From contig CAWGTW010000016.1 in assembly GCA_963825565.1 (NCBI GenBank), forward strand, positions 124,001-188,000: a stretch of DNA of 64,000 nt. Reading direction: 5' to 3'. This document shows positions 51,332-62,652 of the stretch, in pieces. The position numbers and the translations under genes were made by a program. Below the pieces are notes generated by a model. That model was not told where the DNA came from and searched no databases. It was given only the letters and a program-made list of their open reading frames with translations. Position 1 is the first letter of the stretch, and every line of letters starts with the position of its first letter. This stretch comes from JBFGCT01 sp963825565. GTDB lineage: Bacteria; Actinomycetota; Acidimicrobiia; Acidimicrobiales; Ilumatobacteraceae.

Positions 51332-52924
51332 ATGGAATTCCTCACCGACTCCGCCAACAACTGGGTCCTCACCGTCGGAGTGTTCCTGCCGCTGCTCGGC
51401 GTGCTGGCGATGATGCTCGTCCCGAGCGGGGACGAGGCGACGATCAAGGCGGTCGGCATCGTCACCGCCGGGGCGACCCTCGCGGTCGGCGTCGTCACCC
51501 TGTTCCTGTTCGACTACGACAAGGCCGAGGAGCTGCAGTTCTTCGTCGATGTCCAGTGGATCGAGGTGATCAACTCGCGCTACATCGTCGGCCTCGACGG
51601 CATCAGCCTCGGGCTGTACATCCTGTCGATGGCGGTCACGTTCCTCGTGATGATCTACTCGTGGAACAACATGCCCGAGGCGGGCAACCCGAAGGCGTTC
51701 TTCAGCCTGATGCTGATCCTGCAGACCGGCATGGCGGGCACGTTCGTCGCCCAGGACCTGATCCTCTTCTTCGTCTTCTTCGAGGTCGTCCTGCTGCCGA
51801 TGTACTTCATGATCGGTGTGTGGGGCGGCGAGCAGCGCAAGTACGCATCCCTCAAGTTCTTCCTGTTCACGATGTTCGGCTCGGCGTTCATGCTCGTCGC
51901 GTTCCTCGCGCTCTACTTCCAGACGGGTGCCGAGAGCTTCGGGTTCGCCTACCTGATCGAGGCCAGCCAAGGCGTCGATCACGACGTCCAGGTGTGGATC
52001 TTCGCCGGCATGTTCCTCGGCTTCGCGATCAAGGTGCCGATGTTCCCGTTCCACACCTGGCTGCCCGACGCCCATACCCAGGCGCCGACCCAGGGGTCGG
52101 TCATCCTGGCGGCGATCCTGCTGAAGCTCGGCACGTATGGGTTCGTGCGGATCGCCATCCCCATGCTCCCGCAGGGCGCGGTCGAGTGGGCGCCGGTGAT
52201 CGGGATCCTCGCCGTGATCGGCATCATCTACGGCGCGCTCGGGTGCCTCGCGCAGACCGACATGAAGCGGCTGATCGCTTTTTCGTCGGTCGCCCACATG
52301 GGATTCGTGATGCTCGGCATCTCGACGCTGACGACGCTCGGGATCAACGCCGCCATCTTCGGCATGGTCGCCCACGGTCTGATCACCGGGATGCTGTTCT
52401 TCCTCGCCGGGTCGGTCAAGCACCGCTACCACACGCTGGAGATCAAGCGGCTGTCCGGGATGCTCATCCAGATGCCGCGACTCGGCTGGATCCTCGGCAT
52501 GTGCGCGATGGCGTCGCTCGGCCTGCCCGGCCTGGCCGGGTTCTGGGGCGAGTTCCCGGCGATCCTGTCCGCGTACAGCCCCGGCTTCGGGTTGAGTCAG
52601 CCGCTGTTCCGGACGCTGATGGTGATCGCCGCGGTCGGCACCGTCTTCGCCGCCGGCTACCTCCTCTGGCTCTACCAGCGGACCGCCTTCGGTGAACCGA
52701 GCGAGGAGTTCTCCGGCCGAGTGCCGCACCCGGTGGGCGCCGGCGTGAACGACGACCACGACGAGCACGCAGACATCCACGACGTGACGCCGGTCGAGTG
52801 GATCGCCTGGTCGCCGTTCCTGGTGATGATCATCGTGCTCGGTGTCTACCCGCAGCTCCTGTTCGGCGTGATGAACCCCGCGGTCGAGCTGCTCGTCAGC
52901 CGCCTGGGAGTGTCGCTCGGCTGA
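51332..52924 (+). CDS. nuoM: NADH-quinone oxidoreductase subunit M
   Basis: A 530-residue antiporter-like subunit with about 14 helices. Landmarks: YIVGLDGISLGLYILSMAVTF, then FFVFFEVVLLPMYFMIGVWGGE with the conserved Glu, IKVPMFPFHTWLPDAHTQAPTQGSV, and FSSVAHMGFVMLGIST. Near the C-terminus is a short His/Asp-rich loop (GVNDDHDEHADIHDVTP), echoing the larger one in NuoL. ATG 51332 follows nuoL by 15 bases; the stop overlaps the nuoN start (TGATG). Confidence 0.95.
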   Translation: MEFLTDSANNWVLTVGVFLPLLGVLAMMLVPSGDEATIKAVGIVTAGATLAVGVVTLFLFDYDKAEELQFFVDVQWIEVINSRYIVGLDGISLGLYILSMAVTFLVMIYSWNNMPEAGNPKAFFSLMLILQTGMAGTFVAQDLILFFVFFEVVLLPMYFMIGVWGGEQRKYASLKFFLFTMFGSAFMLVAFLALYFQTGAESFGFAYLIEASQGVDHDVQVWIFAGMFLGFAIKVPMFPFHTWLPDAHTQAPTQGSVILAAILLKLGTYGFVRIAIPMLPQGAVEWAPVIGILAVIGIIYGALGCLAQTDMKRLIAFSSVAHMGFVMLGISTLTTLGINAAIFGMVAHGLITGMLFFLAGSVKHRYHTLEIKRLSGMLIQMPRLGWILGMCAMASLGLPGLAGFWGEFPAILSAYSPGFGLSQPLFRTLMVIAAVGTVFAAGYLLWLYQRTAFGEPSEEFSGRVPHPVGAGVNDDHDEHADIHDVTPVEWIAWSPFLVMIIVLGVYPQLLFGVMNPAVELLVSRLGVSLG

Positions 52925-54438
52925 TGCTCGCGTCCCTCCTCGCCCAGGCCGACTGGACGGCGCCGACGATCGACTGGCACGCGCTCGCGCCCGAGCTCGT
53001 GTTGATCGTCGGGATCAACGTGATCCTCGCGGTCGACCTGCTGATCGACGAGTCCAAGAAGTGGGCGGTCGCCACGTTGACCGGCTTCGTGATGCTGATC
53101 GCCCTGATCCCGGTGGTCACCCTGGCGGTGATCGGCGACGACACGAGGTCGATGTTCGGCGGTCGCTATGTGGTCGACGAGTACGCGCTGATCCTCAAGG
53201 CGCTGTTCCTGCTGACCGCCTACGTCGTCGTCCTGATGAGCCAGACCGAGCTCGAGGAGGGGGGCTACTACCAGGGCGAGTTCTACGTGCTGATGATCGC
53301 CAGCGTGCTCGGCATGTTGATGATGACCTCGGCCCGCGACCTCGTGAGCATCTTCGTCGCCCTCGAACTGCTGTCGATCCCGGCCTACATGATGGCCGCC
53401 TGGAACAAACGCGACGAGAAATCGAACGAGGCGGGCGTCAAGTACTACCTGCTCGGCGTCTTTGCGTCGGCGATCCTGCTGTACGGCATGAGCTTGCTGT
53501 TCGGCACGGCGAACTCGACGCTGCTCACCGAGATCGGCGCGTCGCTGGTCGACGGTGAGCTGATCGGGCTCCAGGTCGTCGCCGTCGTGTTCGTCATCGC
53601 CGGGTTCGCGTTCAAGATCTCCGCCGTCCCGTTCCACTCCTGGGCACCCGACACCTACGAAGGGGCGCCGACGCCGGTGACCGCGTTCTTGTCGGTGGCA
53701 TCCAAGGCGGCCGGGTTCGTCGCGCTGGTGACGATCGTGTTCGTCGCCTTTCCCGGCGCGTCCGACGTGTACGAACCGTTGATCTGGGTGCTCGCCGTCC
53801 TCACGATGACCGTGGGCAACGTGCTCGCGCTGCGCCAGACCAACATCGTCCGCCTTCTCGCGTATTCCTCGATCAGCCAGAGCGGGTTCATCCTGATGCC
53901 GCTGGCGTTCGCCGGCAACACCCAGGCGGCCGGTTCGGCGATCAACGCCGTCGTCGTCTACCTGCTGATCTACGCCGTGACGAACCTCGGTGCGTTCGCC
54001 TGCGTGATCGCCGTCTCGCGCAAGACGCACAGCGGTGAGATCTCCAGCCTCGGCGGTCTGTTCGGTTACGCGCCGGGCCTGGCGATCGCGATGACCGTCT
54101 TCTTCGCCTCGCTGGCCGGCATCCCGCCGCTCGGTGGCTGGTTCGCCAAGTTCAACTCGTTCCGCGCGGTGCTCGACGCGGAGACGACGGCGGCCTACGT
54201 GATGGCCGCCATCGCTGCCGTCAACACGGTGATCGCCGCGGCGTACTACATGCGCGTGTTGCGGGTCATCTGGGTCGAGGAGGCGCCCGACGGCGATGTC
54301 ACCCCGATCCGCATCCCGACCCCGGTCGTCACCGCGCTCGGGATCACCGCCGTCGGCACGATCGTGTTCGGTGTGCTTCCGGGCCTGGTCGCCCGCTTCG
54401 GGGATCTCTCCGATCTCACCGGCGCCCTCGCCCCGTGA
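52924..54438 (+). CDS. nuoN: NADH-quinone oxidoreductase subunit N
   Basis: A 504-residue antiporter-like subunit and the last gene of the operon. Landmarks: ELVLIVGINVILAVDLLIDES, then SIFVALELLSIPAYMMAAWNKRDEKSNEAGVKYYLLG, FKISAVPFHSWAPDTYEGAPTPVTAFL, and LAYSSISQSGFILMPLAF. ATG 52924 overlaps the nuoM stop. Directly after its stop begins an intergenic repeat bounded by inverted CCCCGTGACGGG sequences, which probably ends the operon. Confidence 0.95.
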   Translation: MLASLLAQADWTAPTIDWHALAPELVLIVGINVILAVDLLIDESKKWAVATLTGFVMLIALIPVVTLAVIGDDTRSMFGGRYVVDEYALILKALFLLTAYVVVLMSQTELEEGGYYQGEFYVLMIASVLGMLMMTSARDLVSIFVALELLSIPAYMMAAWNKRDEKSNEAGVKYYLLGVFASAILLYGMSLLFGTANSTLLTEIGASLVDGELIGLQVVAVVFVIAGFAFKISAVPFHSWAPDTYEGAPTPVTAFLSVASKAAGFVALVTIVFVAFPGASDVYEPLIWVLAVLTMTVGNVLALRQTNIVRLLAYSSISQSGFILMPLAFAGNTQAAGSAINAVVVYLLIYAVTNLGAFACVIAVSRKTHSGEISSLGGLFGYAPGLAIAMTVFFASLAGIPPLGGWFAKFNSFRAVLDAETTAAYVMAAIAAVNTVIAAAYYMRVLRVIWVEEAPDGDVTPIRIPTPVVTALGITAVGTIVFGVLPGLVARFGDLSDLTGALAP

Positions 54439-54683
54439 CCCCGTGACGGGCCAGTTTCGCCGCTTGCGGCGTTGCGAGGCTTCGTCGCTGGCCTGGGTCA
54501 GCTTCCTCGGCTCGCGCCTGGCGAGCGACGAACCTGATCCCGTCACGGGGGGCCGATGGTGGGTCGTTCGTGGTGGGGGTGGTGCGGGCCTTTCGTTCGC
54601 GGCGTTGCGAGGCTTCGTCGCTGGCCTGGGTCGGCTTCCTCGGCTCGCGCCTGGCGAGCGACGAACCTGATCCCGTCACGGGG
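54439..54683. repeat. REP/MITE-like intergenic repeats after nuoN
   Basis: An 85-bp unit occurs twice (54466-54550 and 54599-54683) with one mismatch, 133 bases apart. Each contains an internal hairpin (TTCGTCGCTGGCC/GGCGAGCGACGAA) and ends with CCCGTCACGGGG. The exact reverse complement of that end, CCCCGTGACGGG, sits at 54439-54450 right after the nuoN stop, so the first copy is framed by 12-bp inverted repeats. It may terminate nuo transcription. Confidence 0.8.
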
Positions 54684-54712
54684 TGAGGCGCTCGGCGTGG
54701 GATGATCGCTCG

Positions 54713-55732
54713 GTGACCGAGGAACTCATCGCGCGCATCGCCGCGGAGGGACCGGTGTCGTTCGACCGGTTCATGGAGTTGGCGCTCTACGGGGACCGTG
54801 GGTTCTACACGTCGGTGGGCGGTGGTCGCGCTGGGCGGCGGGGGGACTTCATCACCTCGCCGGAGGTCGGACCGTTGTACGGCGCCGTGCTCGCTCGACA
54901 TCTCGATGCGGAGTGGGAGCGAATCGGGCGGCCCGACCCGTTCACCGTCGTCGATGCCGGGGCCGGGCCGGGGACCCTGGCCCGCTCGATCATCGCCGCG
55001 ACCCCCCGATGCGCGGCGGCCCTGCGGTACGTCGCGGTCGAGGTGTCCGACGTGCAGCGGTCAGATCATCCGCCGGTCGTCGAGTCGAGGGCGGCGATGC
55101 CCGACCAGGCGTTCGACGGGGTGGTGCTCGCCAACGAGTTCCTCGACAACCTGCCGTTCCGGCTCGCGGTGTTCGACGACGGCTGGCGCGAGTCGTTCGT
55201 CGAGATCGGGCCCGATCGCCGGTGCGTCGAGGTGCTGTCTGCACCGATCGACCCGCTGCCCGCAGTGCTCCCGGCGACGGCCCCGCTCGGCTCCCGCGCC
55301 CCGCTCGTCGACCGGGCGCGCGAGTTCGTCGGCGTGGCGCGATCGCTGGTGCGATCGGGATCCGTGCTCGTCATCGACTACGGCGTCGCCCGTACCGGGG
55401 AACTCGTCCTGCGACCATGGCGGGAGTGGCTGCGCACGTACCGCGGCAACGAGCGGGGCGGGCACTACCTGTCGGCGCCGGGCACGCAGGACATCACCCT
55501 CGACGTCCCGTTCGACCAGCTTCCCGAACCGGACGCGACCCGCACCCAATCGCAGTTCCTCCAGCTCCACGGCATCGACGAGCTGGTCGAGGAGGGCCGC
55601 CGGGTGTGGACCGAGCGGGCGGCGGCGCCCGATCTGGCTGCGCTGCGGATGCGCAGCCGGGTCAGCGAATCCGAGGCGTTGCTCGACCCGCACGGCCTCG
55701 GCCGGTTCCTCGTCGCCGAGTGGCGCTCCTGA
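54713..55732 (+). CDS. MidA/NDUFAF7-type SAM-dependent methyltransferase
   Basis: A 339-residue protein with the MidA pattern: ISFDRFMELALYGDRGFYTS-like start (here VSFDRFMELALYGDRGFYTS), GDFITSPEVGPLYGAVLARHLDAEW, the SAM-binding VVDAGAGPGTLARSI, and VLANEFLDNLPFRLAVFDDGW. In mitochondria the homologue NDUFAF7 symmetrically dimethylates an Arg of NDUFS2 (the NuoD counterpart) and is needed for complex I assembly. Its position straight after nuoN suggests the same role here. GTG 54713 gives the family start; a GTG at 54683 lies in the repeat end. Confidence 0.83.
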   Translation: MTEELIARIAAEGPVSFDRFMELALYGDRGFYTSVGGGRAGRRGDFITSPEVGPLYGAVLARHLDAEWERIGRPDPFTVVDAGAGPGTLARSIIAATPRCAAALRYVAVEVSDVQRSDHPPVVESRAAMPDQAFDGVVLANEFLDNLPFRLAVFDDGWRESFVEIGPDRRCVEVLSAPIDPLPAVLPATAPLGSRAPLVDRAREFVGVARSLVRSGSVLVIDYGVARTGELVLRPWREWLRTYRGNERGGHYLSAPGTQDITLDVPFDQLPEPDATRTQSQFLQLHGIDELVEEGRRVWTERAAAPDLAALRMRSRVSESEALLDPHGLGRFLVAEWRS

Positions 55733-55870
55733 CCTCCGCCTCATCCTCGGCTCCCATCCTCCGGTGAGTCCCGGCGCGACCTGTCGGCACCGAACCTCCA
55801 CGGGCTGGTGGGTGGGGGAGCGAGTGGGGCGCCTGCGACCGGGGTTGGCCGCGTGCTTTACGATCGCGAC

Positions 55871-57826
<1,956 letters not shown>

Positions 57827-57903
57827 ACCGACGCGACGTCGGAGTTCTTGACGAAACCCCAACTTTCGCTCAAGGCGGTCGGGTGGACCGCCGATACTCG
57901 GAC

Positions 57904-60069
57904 ATGGGTCTGCTCGACGGAGGTCGGAACCGCGATCTTCCGACGTTGACCTGGGAGTCGGTGCTCGAAGACGACGGCGACGATCCCGGGACCACCGCGC
58001 GGCCGGCAGCCGCGCCTGTGCCGCCACCGCCGGCGCCTGCGGTAGCGCCGGCCCCACCACCGGCCGCTCCCGGAAGCGGTTTCGGCGAGATCAAGCTCGA
58101 GATCCCGCCGCTCGACAGCCGTCCCGGCGACCTCGGCGCGTCCTCGCACGATGCGATCCTCGACCCAGCGGCCGTGCGACCGATCGTGGCGCCCACCCCC
58201 TTGCCGCTGCCGACGAACGAACCCGGCGCCGCCGACGTTCACGCCGGTGTCTCGTTCTCGATCCCCGACATCCAGGAGGCCACGCCGGTCGCCCCCCTGA
58301 CCTTCGACGAGCGGTCGGCGCTCGGAGCGCTCGCCCAGGACTCGCTCGCCGCACCGGTGCCATCCGCAGTGCCGGAGGCCCGGGTCGCACCGGTCGACCC
58401 GGTGGATCCGGTCGTGCCCGAGTCGTCCGAGTCGCCCGAGTCGCCGGTGGTGACGGCCGAGGCGCAGCCCCTCGCCGTGCCGTCGGCGGCGGTCGATGCC
58501 GACTCGCTCTCCGCGCCGGCGGCGCCGACGATCCCCGCCCCGCCGCCTGCGCCGCCCGTCGGGCCGACGCCATCCATGCCCGCGACGCCGCCAACGACCG
58601 TGGTGCCGGTCGCCGTCCTGCCGGCCACACCGGCGGTCCTCCCGCCTCATCAACCGGCACCGCTCCCCTACGGGGCTCCGGCGCAGACGCCTCACGGTCC
58701 GAGCGCGACACGCCCCGCGCGGGCGGCCGGCTCGGGTGCCGGCGGCCGGGCGCTGCGGTTCCTGTTCGTCCTCGTCGTCCTCGGCGCGCTGGGCGCCGCG
58801 GCGGTCGTCTACGGGCGGCCGTACCTGTTCCCGGACGCATGGCAGGCGGAGGTCCGCCCCTATGCCGAAGCGGTCGAGGCGGCCCGCGGGAGCGAGTTCG
58901 TCGAACCGGTGACGATCACGGCCGAAGCGCCGGATCTCTACGCCGCGCGGCGTTCCGAACAGCTCTTCGGGAGCTGGCAGGCCCAGCTCCCGCTCTGGCG
59001 CTCGCTCGGTCTGGCGAACGGCGAGATCGATCCAGCGGCCCTCGATGCGCTGCTCGACGGTTGGTCGCCGGCGCTGTACTCCACCGTCGACGGGCAGGTG
59101 TACTACGACTCCACGCTCGTCGAACCCGAACTCGATGCCGAGCTCACCTCCGCCGTCGCCCAGGCGGCACTCGACCAAAGCCTTGCCTGGTCGACTCAGC
59201 ACCCGGCGAGCACGATGGACGACGACGCGCTGGTCGAGGCCCACGTGCACCGGCAAGCGCAAGCGATCCAGGAATCCACGCAGTTCGACACCCCGTTGCA
59301 GCGCCCCGATCCGCTCCCGCTCGTCTACCTGCCTCCGGTGCTCGGCTATCGGGTCGTCGCTCCGATCATGTTCGCCGAGCTTCTTGCCGACGTCGACCCG
59401 ATGGCGGCGGTGACGAACCCGCTCGCCGATGCCGACGGTCCCGGTCCGCTCGCCGCGGTGGTGCCCGAGTTGGCCCGCTCACCCGAACTCGCGGTGGGCG
59501 AGCGGATCGTCCTCGGCCCCGTCGCCGAGGACCGGAGCTTCTGGTTCCTCGCACTCGCCTCGTACCTGGACGCGCCGCAGGCCGACGCGGCCAGTCGAGC
59601 GATCGTCGAGAACTCACTCGCCCTGATCGAGCGCGGTGGCCGCTCGTGCGCGGTCGCCACGTTCTCCGGCGGCGACCTCGCCCAGACCTCGACGCTCAGC
59701 TCGGCGCTCGACGCCTGGGCGGTCGCCGCACCGGTTGAGTTGGCGGCGACGACATCGGTGCTGCCCGACGGGGCGGTTCAGTTCACGTCGTGCGATCCGG
59801 GCGCCGGGTTCGAGAACGGCGCCCGCTTCGGCACCGCGCGCGAGCTGATCGGGTTCCGGCTCGGCGAGATCGCGCTGGCGATGGCCACCGATGGTGCCAC
59901 CAAGTCCGAGGTCGAGGCGGCGAACGCCCGGTACGAGCTCTCGGGGATCGGGCCGGAACTGGCCGCGCTCGGCTTCGATACCAGCCCGGCCGATGCCGCT
60001 GCTGCGGCGCGGACCGCGGTCGCCAGGATCACCGAGCCGGCGATCGTCACGCCGCCGGCGGGTGGGTGA
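57904..60069 (+). CDS. large single-pass membrane protein with Pro/Ala-rich cytoplasmic half, unknown function
   Basis: About 721 residues, not recognised. The N-terminal 285 residues are low-complexity Pro/Ala/Val-rich (PAAAPVPPPPAPAVAPAPPP), followed by basic residues and one membrane helix (ALRFLFVLVVLGALGAAAVVYG). The 420-residue outer part is helical and acidic with a few Cys (SCAVATFSG, FTSCDPGAG). The layout is like the Thr-stalk protein at 6286-7545 but without Thr repeats. ATG 57904 was chosen; GTG 57883 would add seven residues. It converges on yajQ. Confidence 0.6.
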   Translation: MGLLDGGRNRDLPTLTWESVLEDDGDDPGTTARPAAAPVPPPPAPAVAPAPPPAAPGSGFGEIKLEIPPLDSRPGDLGASSHDAILDPAAVRPIVAPTPLPLPTNEPGAADVHAGVSFSIPDIQEATPVAPLTFDERSALGALAQDSLAAPVPSAVPEARVAPVDPVDPVVPESSESPESPVVTAEAQPLAVPSAAVDADSLSAPAAPTIPAPPPAPPVGPTPSMPATPPTTVVPVAVLPATPAVLPPHQPAPLPYGAPAQTPHGPSATRPARAAGSGAGGRALRFLFVLVVLGALGAAAVVYGRPYLFPDAWQAEVRPYAEAVEAARGSEFVEPVTITAEAPDLYAARRSEQLFGSWQAQLPLWRSLGLANGEIDPAALDALLDGWSPALYSTVDGQVYYDSTLVEPELDAELTSAVAQAALDQSLAWSTQHPASTMDDDALVEAHVHRQAQAIQESTQFDTPLQRPDPLPLVYLPPVLGYRVVAPIMFAELLADVDPMAAVTNPLADADGPGPLAAVVPELARSPELAVGERIVLGPVAEDRSFWFLALASYLDAPQADAASRAIVENSLALIERGGRSCAVATFSGGDLAQTSTLSSALDAWAVAAPVELAATTSVLPDGAVQFTSCDPGAGFENGARFGTARELIGFRLGEIALAMATDGATKSEVEAANARYELSGIGPELAALGFDTSPADAAAAARTAVARITEPAIVTPPAGG

Positions 60070-60084
60070 CCGGCCCGAACCGGC

Positions 60085-60573
60085 TCAATCCCGGAAGTTC
60101 ACGAACTGGAGCGGGATGCCCACGTCTTCGGCCTTGAGCACGGCGATCACGTCCTGGAGCGCGTCGCGCTTCTTGGCGTTGACACGGATCGAGTCGCCCT
60201 GGGTCTGGCTGGACACGCCCTTGGCGCCCTTGTCCTTGATCAGCTTGTTGATCTGCCGGGCCTTGTCGGAGGAGATGCCGACCGCGATCGTGACCACCTG
60301 ACGGACGGTGCTCTGGCTCGCTTCCTGAACGTCGCCGTACTCGACGCCACGCAACGAGACCCCACGTTTGACGAGCTTCTCCTCGAGCACGGTACGAAGC
60401 GCGTTCAGCCGGTCCTCGCTCACCGTGTGCAACGTGACGGCCAGGTCGTTCAACTCGATGGACGAGTTGGTGTTCTTGAAATCGAACCGGGTGGCGACCT
60501 CGCGCTGCGCCTGGTCGACGGCGTTGCGCACCTCCTGCCGGTCGACCTCGGACACGATGTCGAAACTTGCCAT
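60085..60573 (-). CDS. YajQ-family nucleotide-binding protein
   Basis: A 162-residue protein of two ferredoxin-like halves. Landmarks: FDIVSEVDRQEVRNAVDQAQ, then EVATRFDFKNTNSSIELND, LVKRGVSLRGVEYGDVQEAS, and the C-terminal RVNAKKRDALQDVIAVLKAEDVGIPLQFVNFRD. Some homologues bind cyclic di-GMP or RNA; the general role is unsettled. Length and ends match the family exactly. It is divergent from the tRNA-Tyr/gpsA direction. Confidence 0.95.
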   Translation of the reverse strand: MASFDIVSEVDRQEVRNAVDQAQREVATRFDFKNTNSSIELNDLAVTLHTVSEDRLNALRTVLEEKLVKRGVSLRGVEYGDVQEASQSTVRQVVTIAVGISSDKARQINKLIKDKGAKGVSSQTQGDSIRVNAKKRDALQDVIAVLKAEDVGIPLQFVNFRD

Positions 60574-60693
60574 GGGTCCGGAGGATACCGCGTCGACTCA
60601 CCAGGGGGTCCTGAGCGCGGGTGTGGGGCGGCGCCGGCGGCGGTACGATCATCGCGCCTCGTACGTCGGTGACCGGCGTACCGGGCGGTCATT

Positions 60694-60779
60694 GGGTCGG
60701 TGTCCGAGCGGCCAAAGGAAGCAGACTGTAAATCTGCCGGCGTATGCCTTCGGAGGTTCAAATCCTCCCCGGCCCACCA
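60694..60779 (+). tRNA. tRNA-Tyr (anticodon GTA)
   Basis: Acceptor GGGTCGG pairs with CCGGCCC (one G-U), the anticodon stem is GCAGA/TCTGC with loop CTGTAAA (anticodon GTA), there is a long variable arm as in class II tRNAs, T-stem GGAGG/CCTCC with loop TTCAAAT, and an encoded CCA. Confidence 0.95.
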
Positions 60780-60865
60780 TCTCGATTCGGCTCAGCCTCA
60801 CCGACGGTCGGTGGGCGCTGGCCGTCGGGTTCATCGCGTGGTGTCCGATCCGCAACACTGGGGCG

Positions 60866-61882
60866 ATGTCGACCAAGCCCAACGTGGCCGTGATCGGTGG
60901 CGGATCGTGGGGCACGGCGCTGGCCCGGCTGCTCGCCGCCCAGGGTGTGCCGACCCTGCTCTGGGCGCTCGAGCCGGAGGTCGTCGACTCGGTCACCACC
61001 GAGCGCGAGAACACGACGTTCCTGCCGGGCATCCGGCTCCCGCAGGCGCTGCGCGCCACGAACGATCTCGATGTGGCGCTGTCTGCAGCCGACGTCGTCG
61101 TCTCGGCCGTTCCGACCCAGCACGTGCGCGGCGTGTTCGCAGGCCGCGAGGCGCTGTTCCGCGACGTCTCCGTCGTCGTGTCGGTGTCCAAGGGCATCGA
61201 GGTCGACACGCTGCGGACGCCGACGCAGATCCTGCGCGAGGTACTGCCGACCTCGGTCGCCGACGGCGTGGTCGCGCTGTCCGGGCCGTCGTTCGCCCGG
61301 GAGGTCGGGATCGACTACCCGACCGCCGTCGTCGCCGCCAGCCGCTCCGCGCGCAATGCGTACTTCACCCGGGAGCTGTTCTCGACCGGCGCGTTCCGGG
61401 TGTACTCCTCTGACGACATCGAATCGGTCGAGATCGGCGGGGCACTGAAGAACGTGATCGCGATCGCCGCGGGGATGTCGTTCGGCCTCGGGTACGCCCA
61501 GAACTCCGTCGCCGCGCTGATCACCCGTGGGCTGGCAGAGATGATGCGGGTCGGGGTCGCCAGGGGCGGCGATCCGCTGACGTTCGCTGGGCTGTCGGGG
61601 ATGGGCGACCTCGTGCTGACGTGCACCGGCGACCTCTCGCGCAACCGCGCCGTCGGGCTGGAGATCGGTCGCGGCCGCAAGCTTGCCGACATCCTCGCGG
61701 AGACGCGCACGGTCGCGGAGGGCGTGAAGACGACGCTGGCCGCCCACCGGTTGGCCGCTGAGGTGGGCGTCGAGATGCCGATCACCGAGCACGTGCACGC
61801 GACCCTGTACGCCGACGAGGATCCGACCGACGCAGTGGCCGCGCTGATGGGCCGGGCGCTGCGCGACGAGCGCGACCGCTGA
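60866..61882 (+). CDS. gpsA: glycerol-3-phosphate dehydrogenase (NAD(P)+)
   Basis: A 338-residue enzyme reducing dihydroxyacetone phosphate to sn-glycerol-3-phosphate for phospholipid synthesis. Landmarks: NVAVIGGGSWGTALARLLAAQ (NAD-binding), VVVSVSKGIEV, ALSGPSFAREVGIDYPTAVVAA, the catalytic Lys in EIGGALKNVIAIAAGMSFGLGYAQNS, and LVLTCTGDLSRNRAVG. The ATG lies 86 bases after the tRNA-Tyr end. The frame is open upstream through the tRNA, but that part is not coding. Confidence 0.96.
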   Translation: MSTKPNVAVIGGGSWGTALARLLAAQGVPTLLWALEPEVVDSVTTERENTTFLPGIRLPQALRATNDLDVALSAADVVVSAVPTQHVRGVFAGREALFRDVSVVVSVSKGIEVDTLRTPTQILREVLPTSVADGVVALSGPSFAREVGIDYPTAVVAASRSARNAYFTRELFSTGAFRVYSSDDIESVEIGGALKNVIAIAAGMSFGLGYAQNSVAALITRGLAEMMRVGVARGGDPLTFAGLSGMGDLVLTCTGDLSRNRAVGLEIGRGRKLADILAETRTVAEGVKTTLAAHRLAAEVGVEMPITEHVHATLYADEDPTDAVAALMGRALRDERDR

Positions 61883-61924
61883 GCCGGAGCGATCGCGGTC
61901 GGGAGCGAACCGCCCGCCGGCGCG

Positions 61925-62443
61925 TCAACCGGTCAGCATCAGCTGCATCACCGCCACGTCGAGCCAGCGGTTGAACTTGCGGCCGACCTCGCGCTCGATG
62001 CCGACGAGGTCGAACCCCACGCCGGCGTGGAGCGCCCGCGAGGCGGCGCTCGACGCTTCGACGCGGGCGATCATCGAGTGGAAGCCCGATTCGGTGGCGA
62101 CGGCGATCAGGTGCTCCATCAGCGCCCGGCCGATACCCCGGCCCCCGTGCTCGCGGGCGACGTAGATCGAGTTCTCGACCGTGGTGCGGTAAGCGGCGCG
62201 CTCCTTGTACGGCGACAGCGAGGCGAAGCCGACGACGGCGGGCTGGTCGGCGAACGACGCGACAACCGCCGAGAACGCCCCGGACCGCGCTGCGATCCAC
62301 TCCCGTTGCTCCTCGAGCGAGCGGGGCACGAGATCGAACGTACTGGTCTGGGTTTCGACCTCCAGGTTGTAGATCGCCCGGATCGCGGCCGCGTCATCGG
62401 GTCGGGCAAGGCGGATCGTCACCGCTGCGGAAGTCCCCGGCAT
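61925..62443 (-). CDS. GNAT acetyltransferase (phosphinothricin acetyltransferase-like)
   Basis: A 172-residue GNAT protein: VTIRLARPDDAAAIRAIYNLEVETQTSTFD, the acetyl-CoA pyrophosphate-binding region IYVAREHGGRGIGRALMEHLIAVA, and a C-terminal GFDLVGIEREVGRKFNRWLDVAVMQLML. This layout is that of the Pat/MnaT group, which acetylates amino-acid-like toxins or methionine derivatives; the substrate here is unknown. ATG 62443 was taken; GTG 62422 is an alternative. It converges on gpsA. Confidence 0.82.
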   Translation of the reverse strand: MPGTSAAVTIRLARPDDAAAIRAIYNLEVETQTSTFDLVPRSLEEQREWIAARSGAFSAVVASFADQPAVVGFASLSPYKERAAYRTTVENSIYVAREHGGRGIGRALMEHLIAVATESGFHSMIARVEASSAASRALHAGVGFDLVGIEREVGRKFNRWLDVAVMQLMLTG

Positions 62444-62652
62444 CGGCGTCTCACCGTAGCCGTGGCAGGGCCTGCCGTGGCCGATCCCGGATCGGTGGTC
62501 GCCGACCGGCGATCGCGGTGGTTGTGCTGGAGGCGGGGGATACACTCCTCGGCCTGGTCGCGGCCCGGCCGCGCCCCGAATGGTGCCCAGGCATCGGACC
62601 ACATGGCGCTTCGGCGCTGTCAACGTGCAGCGCTTCGGTGCTGCGCCACATC

